Of a stretch of DNA of 64,000 bases, positions 55,458 through 64,000 are shown piece by piece. The position numbers were made by a program, and so were the translations under genes. The stretch comes from Streptomyces capitiformicae (GTDB lineage: Bacteria > Actinomycetota > Actinomycetes > Streptomycetales > Streptomycetaceae). A model generated the notes under the pieces. It did not search any database, was not told the DNA's origin, and was given only the letters and a program-made list of their open reading frames with translations. The stretch is taken from contig NZ_CP022161.1 in assembly GCF_002214185.1 (NCBI RefSeq), forward strand, positions 5,463,486 to 5,527,485, written 5' to 3'. Numbering within the stretch: position 1 is the stretch's first letter; each line of letters starts with the position of its first letter.

Positions 55458-56449
55458 CCAACGCCGACACCACCATCGAGAAGTCGGGTAACCCGGAGGC
55501 GGCCGCCGTGCCGCCTCCGGGCTCTGCCCATGTCCCCGCCAAGAAGGTCCCGCAGGGCCACAAGCGCCTGCTCACCGCGCGCGACCGGTTCGCGCTGGGC
55601 CTGATGGCGGGCCTGCCGACGATCCTGCACATCGCCCTCGTGTGGGTGACGGCCCTCGCCTCGATCCTCCTCGCCTTCACCACCTGGGACGGCATCGGCT
55701 TCGATGCCATCCAGTGGGTCGGGCTGGAGAACTTCAAGGAGCTGTTCACCAACAACCCGCAGTTCTGGCCGGCCGTCGAGCACAACGTGGTCTGGTTCGT
55801 CGTCCTGATCCTCATCCCGACGCCGCTGGGCCTGTTCCTGGCCGTGCAGCTGGACAAGAAGATCCGCTTCAGCCGGGTCTACCAGACCGCCTTCTTCCTG
55901 CCGGTCGTGCTGTCCATGGCCGTCATCGGCTTCGTCTGGCAGCTCGTCTACAACCCCGACACCGGTCTGATCAACAGCCTCATCGGGGCCAACGAGCCGG
56001 GCAAGTACATCGACTGGATCGGCGACCCGGACCTCAACCTGTGGGCCGTCCTCATCGCCGCGTCCTGGCGCCACACCGGCTACATGATGATCCTCTACCT
56101 GGCCGGCCTCAAGGGCGTCGACCCCTCGCTGCGCGAGGCGTCCGCGCTGGACGGGGCGAACGAGTGGCAGACGTTCAAGAACGTCATCTTCCCCACCCTG
56201 CGCCCCACCAACACCGTGGTCCTGGTCGTCACCATCATCGAGGCCCTGCGCGCCTTCGACCTGGTCTTCGTCTTCAACGGCGGAGCCGAGGGCACCGAGC
56301 TGCTCTCCATCCTGGTGACCAGCAACATCATCGGTGAGTCCAGCCGCATCGGCTACGGCTCGGCGATCGCGGTCGTGCTCCTGGCGATCTCGCTCGTCGT
56401 GATCATCCCGTATCTGATCAGCACCTTCCGCAAGGAGCGGCAAGCATGA
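55454..56449 (+). CDS. Sugar ABC transporter permease (MalF-type)
   Basis: Inner-membrane permease, 331 residues, with about six helices (LGLMAGLPTILHIALVWVTALASILLAF; VVWFVVLILIPTPLGLFLAV; TAFFLPVVLSMAVIGFVWQLVY; AIAVVLLAISLVVIIPYLI). The ATPase-docking EAA loop is LREASALDGANEWQTFKNVIFPTLRPTNTV. The N-terminal 40 residues are a disordered tail (TTIEKSGNPEAAAVPPPGSAHVPAK), usual in actinobacterial MalF-type permeases. ATG overlaps the binding-protein stop, and the stop overlaps the second permease start, both by 4 bases. No ATPase gene is present; these systems usually borrow the shared MsiK ATPase. Confidence 0.9.
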   Translation: MTNADTTIEKSGNPEAAAVPPPGSAHVPAKKVPQGHKRLLTARDRFALGLMAGLPTILHIALVWVTALASILLAFTTWDGIGFDAIQWVGLENFKELFTNNPQFWPAVEHNVVWFVVLILIPTPLGLFLAVQLDKKIRFSRVYQTAFFLPVVLSMAVIGFVWQLVYNPDTGLINSLIGANEPGKYIDWIGDPDLNLWAVLIAASWRHTGYMMILYLAGLKGVDPSLREASALDGANEWQTFKNVIFPTLRPTNTVVLVVTIIEALRAFDLVFVFNGGAEGTELLSILVTSNIIGESSRIGYGSAIAVVLLAISLVVIIPYLISTFRKERQA

Positions 56450-57333
56450 GCACCGTGAGCGCGCTGGGCAAGCAGCGCACCTCCGTCCGCCCCGCCCGGA
56501 TCCTGCTGCACGTCTTCCTCGCCGGCGCCGCACTGGCCTGGCTCGCCCCGCTGCTGTGGGCGATCTACGCGGCCCTGCGGCCGTACTCGGAGACGAGTGA
56601 GAAGGGCTATGTGTCCTGGCCCGACACGCTGACCTTCGAGAACTTCACGAACGCGTTCACCCAGTCGGACATGACGCACTACTTCGTGAACACGCTGATC
56701 GTCTCCGTGCCGGCGGTGCTGCTCACCCTGTTCCTGTCGTCGATGGTCGCCTTCTACGTCAGCCGCTTCGACTTCCGGATCAACCTGGCGCTGCTGCTGG
56801 TCTTCACCGCCGGCAACCTGCTCCCGCAGCAGGTCATCATCACCCCGCTGTACCGCCTGTACCTGCTCATCGACCTGCCCGGCATCACCATGAGCGGCAA
56901 GCTGTACGACTCCGCCCTCGGCCTGATCCTCATCCACGTCGCCTTCCAGTCCGGGTTCTGCGCCTTCGTGCTGAGCAACTACATGCGCTCGCTGCCGCAC
57001 GAGCTGACCGAGGCAGCCCTCGTCGACGGCGCCTCGGTATGGCGGATGTACTGGCAGATCGTGCTGCCGCTGTGCCGTCCGGCGATGGCCGCGCTGGCCA
57101 CGTTGTTGTCCATCTGGATCTACAACGACTTCTTCTGGGCGCTCGTGCTGATCTCGACCGGTGAGAACATGCCGATCACCTCGGCGCTGAACAACCTCTC
57201 CGGCCAGTTCTTCACGGACAACAACCTCGTCGCCGCCGGCGCCCTGCTCACCGCGATCCCCACCCTGATCGTCTACTTCCTGCTCCAGCGGCAGTTCGTG
57301 GGCGGTCTGACCCTGGGCGCCAACAAGGGCTGA
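56446..57333 (+). CDS. Sugar ABC transporter permease (MalG-type)
   Basis: The second permease (295 residues) has an N-terminal helix (ILLHVFLAGAALAWLAPLLWAIYAALRP), the core helices (TLIVSVPAVLLTLFLSSMVAFYVSR; LLLVFTAGNLLPQQVIITPLYRLYLLI; LGLILIHVAFQSGFCAFVLSNYM) and the docking loop PHELTEAALVDGASVWRMYWQIVLPLCRPAMAALAT. The family MalG/LacG shape is clear. It forms the channel with the preceding permease. About 36 bases separate its stop from the GH36 start, in the same operon. Confidence 0.9.
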   Translation: MSTVSALGKQRTSVRPARILLHVFLAGAALAWLAPLLWAIYAALRPYSETSEKGYVSWPDTLTFENFTNAFTQSDMTHYFVNTLIVSVPAVLLTLFLSSMVAFYVSRFDFRINLALLLVFTAGNLLPQQVIITPLYRLYLLIDLPGITMSGKLYDSALGLILIHVAFQSGFCAFVLSNYMRSLPHELTEAALVDGASVWRMYWQIVLPLCRPAMAALATLLSIWIYNDFFWALVLISTGENMPITSALNNLSGQFFTDNNLVAAGALLTAIPTLIVYFLLQRQFVGGLTLGANKG

Positions 57334-57369
57334 CGCCACCTTCCTGCAATTCCCGAGAGAGAACCTCCG

Positions 57370-58683
57370 TTGCGCAACCCCTTCACGCCGGTCGCCTCCG
57401 TACCCGTGGACCCGCACACCGCGCGGGTCCACGAGGAGGGCTGGCAGTCCTGGAGCCCCAGCGGCGCATACGCGCTGCATGCGGCCCCGTACCGCCCGAC
57501 GAACGACAACTGGGCGACCGTCTGCTACCGCCCCGGCCGTACCGTCCCCGCCGACACCTTCCAGGGCGAGGGCCTGCTGGCGCTCGACCCGGGCGATGGC
57601 TCACCGGTACGGCTCTGGGCGGCACCGGAGCCCACGGCCGAGGTCCCGTCGATCCGTCTCGTCGTCCGGGACGGCCAGGCGGAGATCAGCGCCGACGGCC
57701 CGGTGAAGGAGTTCACGGGCACGGACATCCAGGCGGTCCTGGCGGACTGGGCCTCCGGCCTCGGCCTCGAGGCCCCCCGCCAGGCCCCCACCGTCTGGTG
57801 CTCTTGGTACGAGTACTTCACGAACGTCACCGAGGACGACATCCACGAGAACCTCCGTGCGATGGACACCCTCGACCTGCCCATCGACGTCGTCCAGATC
57901 GACGACGGCTACCAGAAGGCCCTCGGCGACTGGCTCGCCCTCTCCGGCCGCTTCCGCTCCCGCGCGGGCATCGCCGACGCGATCCGCGCCCGGGGCCGCC
58001 GCGCCGGCATCTGGACGGCCCCGTTCCTCGTCGACCCGGCGAGCGAACTGGCCGCCGAGCACCCGGACTGGCTGGTCAAGGACCCCTCGGGCGACCCGCT
58101 GCACGCGGGCCGCAACTGGGGCCACGACCTGTACGTCCTGGACACCACCCACCCCGAGGCCGCGGCGTACCTGACCGAGGTCTTCACCACCCTCCGCTCC
58201 GAGGGCTACGACTACTTCAAGGTCGACTTCCTCTACGCGGGCGCGCTGGACGGCGTACGACACGCTTCGGTGGACGCGCTGGCCGCATACCGTTCCGGTG
58301 TGGAACTGATCCGCTCGGCCATAGGCGAGGACGCGTACCTGCTGGGCTGCGGCGCGCCGATCCTCCCCTCCATCGGCCTGTTCGACGCGATGCGGGTCAG
58401 CCCCGACACGGCCCCGCACCGCCGCCCCGAGGCCGACGACTACAGCCAGCCCGGCCAGGACCCGGCCGAGTTCACGGGCGCCGGCCGCCAGTGGCAGCAC
58501 GGACGCCTCTGGATCAACGACCCCGACTGTCTGATGGCCCGCCCGGCGGTGGAGACCCGCGAACGCTGGGCGGCACACGTGGAGTCGACGGACGGCCTGA
58601 TGGCGTCCAGCGACCGCCTCCTCTCCCTGGACACCTGGGGTGTGGAGACGACTCGCCGCCTCCTGACGGGAGTCGCCGAGTGA
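57370..58683 (+). CDS. GH36 alpha-galactosidase
   Basis: Releases terminal alpha-galactose, here from imported oligosaccharides, since no signal peptide is seen. The catalytic barrel starts near residue 140 (TVWCSWYEYFTNVTEDDIHENL, then VVQIDDGYQKALGDWLALSG). The likely nucleophile is Asp286 in DYFKVDFLYAGAL and the acid/base Asp346 in AMRVSPDTAP, matching GH36 spacing. Sequence before 140 is a reduced beta domain, shorter than in long GH36 enzymes (437 residues in all). The start is TTG 57370, 36 bases after the permease stop, with a gagag ribosome site. The stop overlaps the GH42 start by 4 bases. Confidence 0.87.
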   Translation: MRNPFTPVASVPVDPHTARVHEEGWQSWSPSGAYALHAAPYRPTNDNWATVCYRPGRTVPADTFQGEGLLALDPGDGSPVRLWAAPEPTAEVPSIRLVVRDGQAEISADGPVKEFTGTDIQAVLADWASGLGLEAPRQAPTVWCSWYEYFTNVTEDDIHENLRAMDTLDLPIDVVQIDDGYQKALGDWLALSGRFRSRAGIADAIRARGRRAGIWTAPFLVDPASELAAEHPDWLVKDPSGDPLHAGRNWGHDLYVLDTTHPEAAAYLTEVFTTLRSEGYDYFKVDFLYAGALDGVRHASVDALAAYRSGVELIRSAIGEDAYLLGCGAPILPSIGLFDAMRVSPDTAPHRRPEADDYSQPGQDPAEFTGAGRQWQHGRLWINDPDCLMARPAVETRERWAAHVESTDGLMASSDRLLSLDTWGVETTRRLLTGVAE

Positions 58684-60689
58684 GCCGCACGCTGAAGGTT
58701 CCGGGTATCGCCTACGGCGGCGACTACAACCCCGAGCAGTGGCCCGAGGAGGTCTGGGCCGAGGACGTACGCCTCATGCGCGAGGCCGGCGTCAACATGG
58801 TCAGTGTCAACATCTTCGCGTGGGCGCTGCTGGAGCCGTCGGAGGGGACGTACGACTTCTCCCGCCTGGACCGCGTCCTGGCCCTGCTCCACGAGAACGG
58901 CATCGCCGCCGACCTGGCGACCCCGACGGCGGCGCCCCCGGCATGGTTCTTCCGGGCCCACCCCGAGGCGCTCCCTGTGGACAAGGACGGCCGCACCCTG
59001 TCCTACGGCAGCCGCCAGACGTTCTGCCCGTCGAGCCCGGCGTACCGCGAGGCGGCCCTCCGTATCGCCCGCGTGCTCGGCGAGCGTTACGCGGACCACC
59101 CGGCCGTCGTCATGTGGCACGTCCACAACGAGTACGGCTGCCACAACGGCGAGTGCTACTGCGACACGAGCGCGGCCGCGTTCCGGGTCTGGCTGCGGAA
59201 GAAGTACGACAACGACCTGGCGGCGCTGAACGACGCCTGGGGCACGACGTTCTGGAGCCAGTGGTACTACGACTGGGACGAGATCATCCCGCCCCGCGTG
59301 ACCGGCGCGGTCCCGAACCCGACCCACCAGCTGGACTGGCGCCGCTTCTGCTCGGACGAGCTTCTGTCCCTGCTGAAGGCGGAGCGGGAGGTGCTGCTGG
59401 AGGCGGCCCCCGACACCCCCGCCACCACCAACTTCATGGTGATGTACAACTTCGACAAGCTGGACTACTGGCGCTGGGCCCCCGAACTGGACGTGGTCTC
59501 GAACGACCACTACCTCCAGTCCACGGACCCCGAGTCGGAGATCGACATCGCCCTGAGCGGCGACCTGGTGCGCTCGCTGGCGGGTGGGGCGCCGTGGCTG
59601 CTGATGGAGCACTCCACGGGCGCGGTCAACTGGCAGCCGGTGAACCGTGCGAAGACGGCGGGCGAGCTGCGCCGCAACGCCCTGGCCCATGTGGCCCGCG
59701 GCGCCGACGGCATCGCGTACTTCCAGTGGCGGGCAGCGAAGGCGGGCGCCGAGCAGTGGCACTCGGCGATGCTCCCGCACGCCGGCACGGAGAGCCAGAT
59801 CTGGCGCGACGTGGTCCAACTGGGCGCGGACCTGGGCCAGTTGGCGGAGGTGCGCGGCAGCCGGGGCGTGGCCGAGGTGGCCATCGTCTGGGACTGGAAC
59901 GCCTGGTGGGCCCTCGAACTCCCCTCCCAGCCCAGCGCCGAGGTCCGCTTCCAGGACCTGATCCGTGCCTGGTACGAGCCCTTGTGGCGCTCGGGCGTGG
60001 CGGTGGACTTCGTACGCCCCGACGCGGACCTCTCCCCCTACAAGCTGGTCATGGCCCCGAGCCTGTACCTGGTGGACGACACGGGCAAGGCGAACCTGAC
60101 GGACTTCGCGTCGTCCGGCGGCGTCCTGGCCGTCGGCTTCCACAGCGGCGCCGTGGACGAGAACTGCCACATCCGCCTCGGTGGCTACCCGGGCGCGTTC
60201 CGCGAGGCGCTGGGCGTCCGCACGGACGAGCTCTTCCCGCTGCTGCCGGGTGACTCGGTGGAACTGAGCGACGGCGGTACGGCCACCCTGTGGTCGGAAC
60301 GGGTCGCCCTGGCCGGCGCGGAGGCGGTGACGTCGTACACCACGGGCCCGCTGACCGGAGTCCCGGCGGTGACCCGTAACTCGTACGGCTCGGGCACGAC
60401 CTGGTACGTGGCCACCCGCCCGGACCCGACGACCCTCGCGTCCCTGCTGTCCCGCATCCGCGAGGAGGCGGGCGTCAAGCCGGTACGCACGACTCCCGAG
60501 ACCGTGGAGGCGGTACTGCGCCGGGGCCCCGACGCCGACTACCTCTTCCTGATCAACCACGGGGACGAGGACGCCGAGGTCAAGGTCGCGCCCGGGGCGG
60601 TCGAACTGCTGACGGGCAAGCCGGTCGAGGGCGGCGCCCCGCTGAAGGTGGCGGCCGGAGACGTGGCGGTCGTACGCGAACCACGCTGA
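58680..60689 (+). CDS. GH42 beta-galactosidase
   Basis: Cleaves beta-linked galactose inside the cell; no signal peptide is seen. The 669-residue protein has the GH42 barrel: PGIAYGGDYNPEQWPEEVWAEDVRLMREAGVNMVSVNIFAWALLEP at the start, acid/base Glu151 in HVHNEYGCHN and nucleophile Glu310 in PWLLMEHSTG. The Cys116/154/159/161 zinc cluster is complete. Middle trimerisation and C-terminal beta domains follow. GTG 58680 overlaps the GH36 stop (GTGA), so the two are coupled; a far longer upstream extension in this frame is spurious. The operon takes up and splits a galactose-containing sugar of both linkages, or a mixed set. Confidence 0.93.
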   Translation: MSRTLKVPGIAYGGDYNPEQWPEEVWAEDVRLMREAGVNMVSVNIFAWALLEPSEGTYDFSRLDRVLALLHENGIAADLATPTAAPPAWFFRAHPEALPVDKDGRTLSYGSRQTFCPSSPAYREAALRIARVLGERYADHPAVVMWHVHNEYGCHNGECYCDTSAAAFRVWLRKKYDNDLAALNDAWGTTFWSQWYYDWDEIIPPRVTGAVPNPTHQLDWRRFCSDELLSLLKAEREVLLEAAPDTPATTNFMVMYNFDKLDYWRWAPELDVVSNDHYLQSTDPESEIDIALSGDLVRSLAGGAPWLLMEHSTGAVNWQPVNRAKTAGELRRNALAHVARGADGIAYFQWRAAKAGAEQWHSAMLPHAGTESQIWRDVVQLGADLGQLAEVRGSRGVAEVAIVWDWNAWWALELPSQPSAEVRFQDLIRAWYEPLWRSGVAVDFVRPDADLSPYKLVMAPSLYLVDDTGKANLTDFASSGGVLAVGFHSGAVDENCHIRLGGYPGAFREALGVRTDELFPLLPGDSVELSDGGTATLWSERVALAGAEAVTSYTTGPLTGVPAVTRNSYGSGTTWYVATRPDPTTLASLLSRIREEAGVKPVRTTPETVEAVLRRGPDADYLFLINHGDEDAEVKVAPGAVELLTGKPVEGGAPLKVAAGDVAVVREPR

Positions 60690-60710
60690 CGGCCGACGAT
60701 TACGGCAGGA

Positions 60711-60744
60711 CAGGGCCGTGGCTCCGCTGGGGGCCACGGCCCTG
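60711..60744 (+). terminator. Terminator of the galactoside operon
   Basis: cagggccgtgg (60711-60721) pairs with ccacggccctg (60734-60744) over 11 bases, 22 bases past the GH42 stop. Confidence 0.85.
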
Positions 60745-60842
60745 CGCGTTGGTGTTGGCCGAATAGGAGGAGCCGGCGCCAGGAACCGGCAGCATGTCGC
60801 CGTGACTTGTAGCATCTGAGCACCGCGGCACGAGGGGGAAGC

Positions 60843-61154
60843 GTGATCGAACTGTCCGAGATGATCCGTGAGTTGAGGCAGCAGCTGAACAGTGCGCTCG
60901 CGGACGGCGTCGACGACGCGGTCCGGTTCGAGGTCGGTCCCGTGGAGATCGAGGCGACCGTTGCGGTCACCCGGGAGGCCGGCGCGGATGCCAAGGTCCG
61001 GCTGTGGGTCGTCGACGCCGGGGCGAACGGCAAGTACGCGCACGCGCAGACCCAGCGCATCACGGTCACCCTGACGCCGAAGGTCGTCGCGGCCGGGGGC
61101 GGTGCCCCGCAGTCGGTGCTGATCGCGGGCGGCGAGGTTGACGGCGAACGCTGA
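60843..61154 (+). CDS. Trypsin-co-occurring domain 2 (trypco2) protein
   Basis: A 103-residue single-domain protein: ELSEMIRELRQQLNSALADGVDDAVRFEVGPVEIEATVAVTREAGADAKVRLWVV, then an alternating beta region (QRITVTLTPKVVAA). This is the trypco2 domain, named for its regular position next to trypsin-like proteases in multi-domain NTPase conflict systems of bacteria. It likely regulates or binds the protease/NTPase partner. GTG 60843 starts the domain exactly. The 3' end overlaps the next gene, a trypsin-NTPase fusion, by 17 bases, so the two are coupled. This is the canonical arrangement for the family; its activity is not known from sequence. Confidence 0.85.
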   Translation: MIELSEMIRELRQQLNSALADGVDDAVRFEVGPVEIEATVAVTREAGADAKVRLWVVDAGANGKYAHAQTQRITVTLTPKVVAAGGGAPQSVLIAGGEVDGER

Positions 61155-64000
61155 CCGGGCTGGACTGCGGCCGGAGCGGGTCGCCGAGGTCATCGTCGCC
61201 GCGCCCGACGGTGGCATGGGGCGGCGCGGGTCAGGGTTTCTCGTCGCGCCGGGCAAGGTGCTGACCGCCGCGCACGTCGTCGAGGGTGCCACGAACCTCC
61301 GCGTGCGATTCCAGGCCGACCGGCCGGGGGAGCGGACCGTCGAGGCGCGCGTGGCATGGCGGAACGAGGACATCGACATCGCCGTACTCGCATCTGCATG
61401 TCCGGACGACGACAGCGACCCGGCTCCCACCTCCGTCCGGTACGGCCGTGTCGGTGACCACGACGCCGTACTGCGCTGCACGGCCCTCGGCTTCCCCCGC
61501 TTCAAGCTCCGTACAGACGACGGCGGTTCACGCTTCCGGGACGCGGAGCACGCCGACGCGACCTGCGCGGTGCTGTCCAACCGGCGCGAGGGCACGCTCG
61601 ATCTCCGTATCGCCTCGCCCCCGGCGGACGACCCCGACCCCGAGCGGGACGCGTGGGAGGGCATGTCCGGCGCGGCCGTCTTCGCGGGAGGTCGGCTCGT
61701 CGGCGTGGTCACCCGGCACCACCGTTCCGAGGGCCCCGGCCGTATCGCGGCGAGCCGGGTGGACCGCTGGGCCGAGAAGCTGTCGGTGACACAACTTGGT
61801 GAGTTGGAAAGTGAGTTGGGCTGCACGCTGTCCCCCTCCGCTTTGCCGGACGCCGTACCGGCCACCAAACTCGACCTCATCCAGGAGGTCTACCGCGCCC
61901 AACTCGCCGACATCGCCCCCAAGGAACTGACGGACAGGGAGGTCGAACTCCGCGACCTGGTGGAGTTCTGCGGCGGTCCGGCGGAGTACCGGTGGCTGCA
62001 GGGACCGCCCTGGGCAGGGAAGACGGCACTCGCGGCATGGTTCGCGCTGCACCCACCACGCGGCGTGGTCCCCGTGTGGTTCTTCATCACGGCACGCTAT
62101 GCGAGCCAGTCGGACAGCGACGCGTACACGGCCGCCCTCATCGACCAACTCGCCACGATCGCCGGCCGCGAACCCGCTCGCCACGGCACCCCGACCGCCC
62201 GCGACGGCGAACGCCGCCTCCTGCTCCGCGAAGCCGCCGAACGCGTCGCCGAGCAGGGCGGCACCCTCCTGTTGGTCGTGGACGGCCTGGACGAGGACCA
62301 GTCCCGCGAACCGGGCGGCACCGGCACGAGCATCGCCTCCCTCCTCCCCGAGCGACTGCCGCCCAACCTCCGCGTACTGGTCACCAGCCGCCCGAGCCCC
62401 GGCATCCCCCCGGACATCAAGGGCAGCCATCCCCTGCGCCAGTGCCCGCCCGTGGAACTCTCCGCCACGGACGCGGCCCGCCACACCGAGTACGAGGCCA
62501 AGTACGACCTCCAGCGGGCCCTGTCCGGTGACCAGTTGGAGCGCGACGTGGTCGGGCTGCTCACCGCCGCCCGCGGCACCCTCTCGACCGGCGACCTCTG
62601 TGAACTCACGGGCGGGTCCGACTACACGCTCCGTCGGCGGCTCGGCAGCGTCTTCGGGCGCATTCTGCGGCTGCGCGGCGGTGGCAGCGACTCCGGCGGC
62701 GACGTGACGATGTATATGACCAGCCGCGGCTATCTCTTCGCCCACGAGACGCTTCTGAGCGCGGCTCAGGACGAGTTGGGCCGGGACGTGGACGCGTACG
62801 CGGAGAAGGTGCACGGCTGGGCGGAGAAGTACCGGGGCCTGGGCTGGCCGGAGAGCACCCCGCCGTACCTCCTCCAGCCGTACGGCCGTCTCGTCACCCT
62901 TCTGAGGGACACCCGCCGCGCGGCGGCCCTCGCCACGGACCGCCGACGCCACGACCGGATGCGCGAGGCGACGGGAAGCGACGCGGCGTGCCTCGCGGAG
63001 ATCTCGGCGGCTCGGGAGGCGGTTCGCGGGGACACCCCCGAAGACCTGGGCACAGCGATGGCGCTCGCGGCCGTCGGTGATCTTCTCGCCCGGCGCAACG
63101 AGTCACTGCACCCCGCCATCCCCGCCGTCTACGCCCGCCTCGGCCGCGTACGGCACGCCATCGGCCTGGCGCGCAGCGTCTTTGAGACCGGAGACCGTGC
63201 CCAAGCGATGGCCGGAGTCGCACGCGCCCTGGCGGAGGCCGGTGACCGGCGGGCGAGGAGCCTGGCGGAGGAAGGGGTGCGGCTGGCGGAGCAGGAGACC
63301 GGGGGCGGTTCCAGGAGCGGTGCCCTGACGACGCGCGGCGCGTTGGCGACCGTACTGGCACTGTTGGGTCAAGAGACCGAAGCGGTGAAGGGGCTTCGCG
63401 AACTTCACCGGCTGCATGAGAAGTCGCGGGACCTGGCTCCGGTCCTCTGCGAGGGGCTGATCACGACCGCCGAGGCCGTGCGGGAACCGGCGCTCGCCGC
63501 CGAACTGCTGGGTCTGGCTGAGGCGACCGCCGAAGGCATGTACCACATGCCAAACCGGATTCGGGTGCTGGTGAATCTCGCCGAGGCGTGGTCGGCCCGT
63601 GGCCTGCCGGAGTCGGCGAAGTCGGCGAACCGGCTCTACGGCTCGGTGGTGGAACTGGCCTGCCGCCACACGGATGACTCGGGGAACCTCCTCGCAATGG
63701 CCGCACATGCCTTGCACGGGGTCCGTCCCGCCGAGGCCGACAGGCTGATCTCACTGGTCGAGGGGAAGCTGTCGGGGCCGTTCGGGGCGCTGATCGCTGA
63801 GACGGCCACGTACAGCGCCACCTTCGTGCATGTCGTGGCAGGCCGGTTGGAAGACGCGGAACAAATCGCGCGGGACGAGAGTCGAGCGAGCAGCGTCGTC
63901 CGGGATCAGGATGCGGACTACTGGTACAGCCCCTGGATGCTGGTGGCCGAAGGTTGGGCCCGCCGCGGCTGTGTATACGAAGCGTGGGCGGCCCTGCTGT
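61138..64000 (+). CDS. Trypsin-like protease fused to NACHT/STAND-like NTPase (C-terminus outside window)
   Basis: At least 954 residues, still open at the window edge. Residues 1-210 are a trypsin-fold protease: His46 (VLTAAHVVEG), Asp80 (EDIDIAVL) and Ser177 (EGMSGAAVF) form the triad. About 240-480 is a P-loop NTPase: Walker A LQGPPWAGKT (289-296), Walker B LLLVVDGLDED (377-387) and a TSRP sensor. A helical winged-helix-like part and then alpha-alpha repeats follow (ALATVLALLGQETEAV; LVNLAEAWSARGLPESAKSANRL), a likely sensor or TPR domain. TTG 61138 is the only start that keeps the first protease strand (RVAEVIVAAP). Trypco2 upstream completes the family pattern. Confidence 0.87.
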   Translation, partial: MTANADRAGLRPERVAEVIVAAPDGGMGRRGSGFLVAPGKVLTAAHVVEGATNLRVRFQADRPGERTVEARVAWRNEDIDIAVLASACPDDDSDPAPTSVRYGRVGDHDAVLRCTALGFPRFKLRTDDGGSRFRDAEHADATCAVLSNRREGTLDLRIASPPADDPDPERDAWEGMSGAAVFAGGRLVGVVTRHHRSEGPGRIAASRVDRWAEKLSVTQLGELESELGCTLSPSALPDAVPATKLDLIQEVYRAQLADIAPKELTDREVELRDLVEFCGGPAEYRWLQGPPWAGKTALAAWFALHPPRGVVPVWFFITARYASQSDSDAYTAALIDQLATIAGREPARHGTPTARDGERRLLLREAAERVAEQGGTLLLVVDGLDEDQSREPGGTGTSIASLLPERLPPNLRVLVTSRPSPGIPPDIKGSHPLRQCPPVELSATDAARHTEYEAKYDLQRALSGDQLERDVVGLLTAARGTLSTGDLCELTGGSDYTLRRRLGSVFGRILRLRGGGSDSGGDVTMYMTSRGYLFAHETLLSAAQDELGRDVDAYAEKVHGWAEKYRGLGWPESTPPYLLQPYGRLVTLLRDTRRAAALATDRRRHDRMREATGSDAACLAEISAAREAVRGDTPEDLGTAMALAAVGDLLARRNESLHPAIPAVYARLGRVRHAIGLARSVFETGDRAQAMAGVARALAEAGDRRARSLAEEGVRLAEQETGGGSRSGALTTRGALATVLALLGQETEAVKGLRELHRLHEKSRDLAPVLCEGLITTAEAVREPALAAELLGLAEATAEGMYHMPNRIRVLVNLAEAWSARGLPESAKSANRLYGSVVELACRHTDDSGNLLAMAAHALHGVRPAEADRLISLVEGKLSGPFGALIAETATYSATFVHVVAGRLEDAEQIARDESRASSVVRDQDADYWYSPWMLVAEGWARRGCVYEAWAALL

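Noticed and set aside
57798..58679. N-terminal extension of the GH42 gene
   Set aside because: The extra 294 residues are Arg/Pro/Gly-rich shadow sequence of the GH36 gene; GTG 58680 starts at the family N-terminus.
58440..61880. A 1146-residue open frame on the minus strand
   Set aside because: It runs antisense to the GH36, GH42, trypco2 and trypsin-NTPase genes, all of which have intact motifs; its composition is that of a shadow frame.
60843..64000. A prophage or integrated plasmid
   Set aside because: No integrase, structural or replication genes and no attachment repeats are seen next to the trypco2/trypsin-NTPase genes.

Overview
The window is chromosomal DNA of a Streptomyces or very close actinomycete. 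It is GC-rich throughout, with strong third-position GC bias and many GTG and TTG starts. It carries genus hallmarks: the cslA-glxA-cslZ glycan cluster, class E and F sortases, a BldD-boxed GGDEF/EAL gene and a DasR-type (dre) site. From memory, the order matches the S. coelicolor region around SCO2838 down to the SCO2790s, read in reverse; I could not align it. Most of the window is core-like. The accessory parts are the two ends and a few patches between.

Layout. 1-0.9 kb: the end of a C5-cytosine methyltransferase convergent with a Vsr mismatch endonuclease. 1.2-8 kb: SEC-C protein, secreted GH30 glycosidase behind a LacI-type operator, class E sortase, YidC paralogue, FAH-family enzyme, Uma2 protein. 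8-14 kb: divergent Gfo/Idh/MocA oxidoreductase and ROK repressor sharing a palindrome, a secreted protein with an LAESG sorting-like tail, a HAD phosphatase behind competing hairpins, and a secreted stalk protein plus class F sortase. 14-22 kb: the morphogenetic glycan cluster (cslZ, glxA, cslA), tRNA-Lys(CTT), an SPFH protein and an AA10 LPMO behind a dre element. 22-25 kb: acyl-CoA synthetase, a second tRNA-Lys(CTT) and a frameshifted IclR regulator.

25.6-34 kb: an ehuABCD-type ABC transporter next to DUF3830, amidase, D-2-hydroxyacid dehydrogenase and two overlapping maleate-isomerase/Asp-Glu-racemase paralogues. This looks like an uptake and catabolic island with unknown substrate. 34-39 kb: LLM flavin oxidoreductase, the PAS-GGDEF-EAL gene cdgA, a secreted HExxH protease and a third tRNA-Lys(CTT). 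40-46 kb: a three-gene set (Fe-S RecB/Cas4-like nuclease, unknown partner, SF1-type helicase) with an apparent IS605/TnpB end lacking tnpB between partner and helicase, then PAP2 and histidine phosphatases. 47-53.7 kb: TPR regulator, spermidine-synthase-like protein, two-component system, methyltransferase.

54-60.7 kb: a galactoside operon (ABC importer, GH36 alpha-galactosidase, GH42 beta-galactosidase) with direct repeats in its leader. 60.8-64 kb: trypco2 followed by a trypsin-NTPase (NACHT/STAND-like) fusion that runs off the window. This is the best candidate for an unusual conflict or defence system here.

Intergenic DNA is rich in repeats: a dispersed family with 'gcgcccctgaaaagc' and 'cggctccgccgcg' cores (about six copies), a hairpin family with boxed ends (two copies, one expanded), and a large palindrome near 1 kb. 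I saw no CRISPR array, rRNA, prophage or large biosynthetic cluster.
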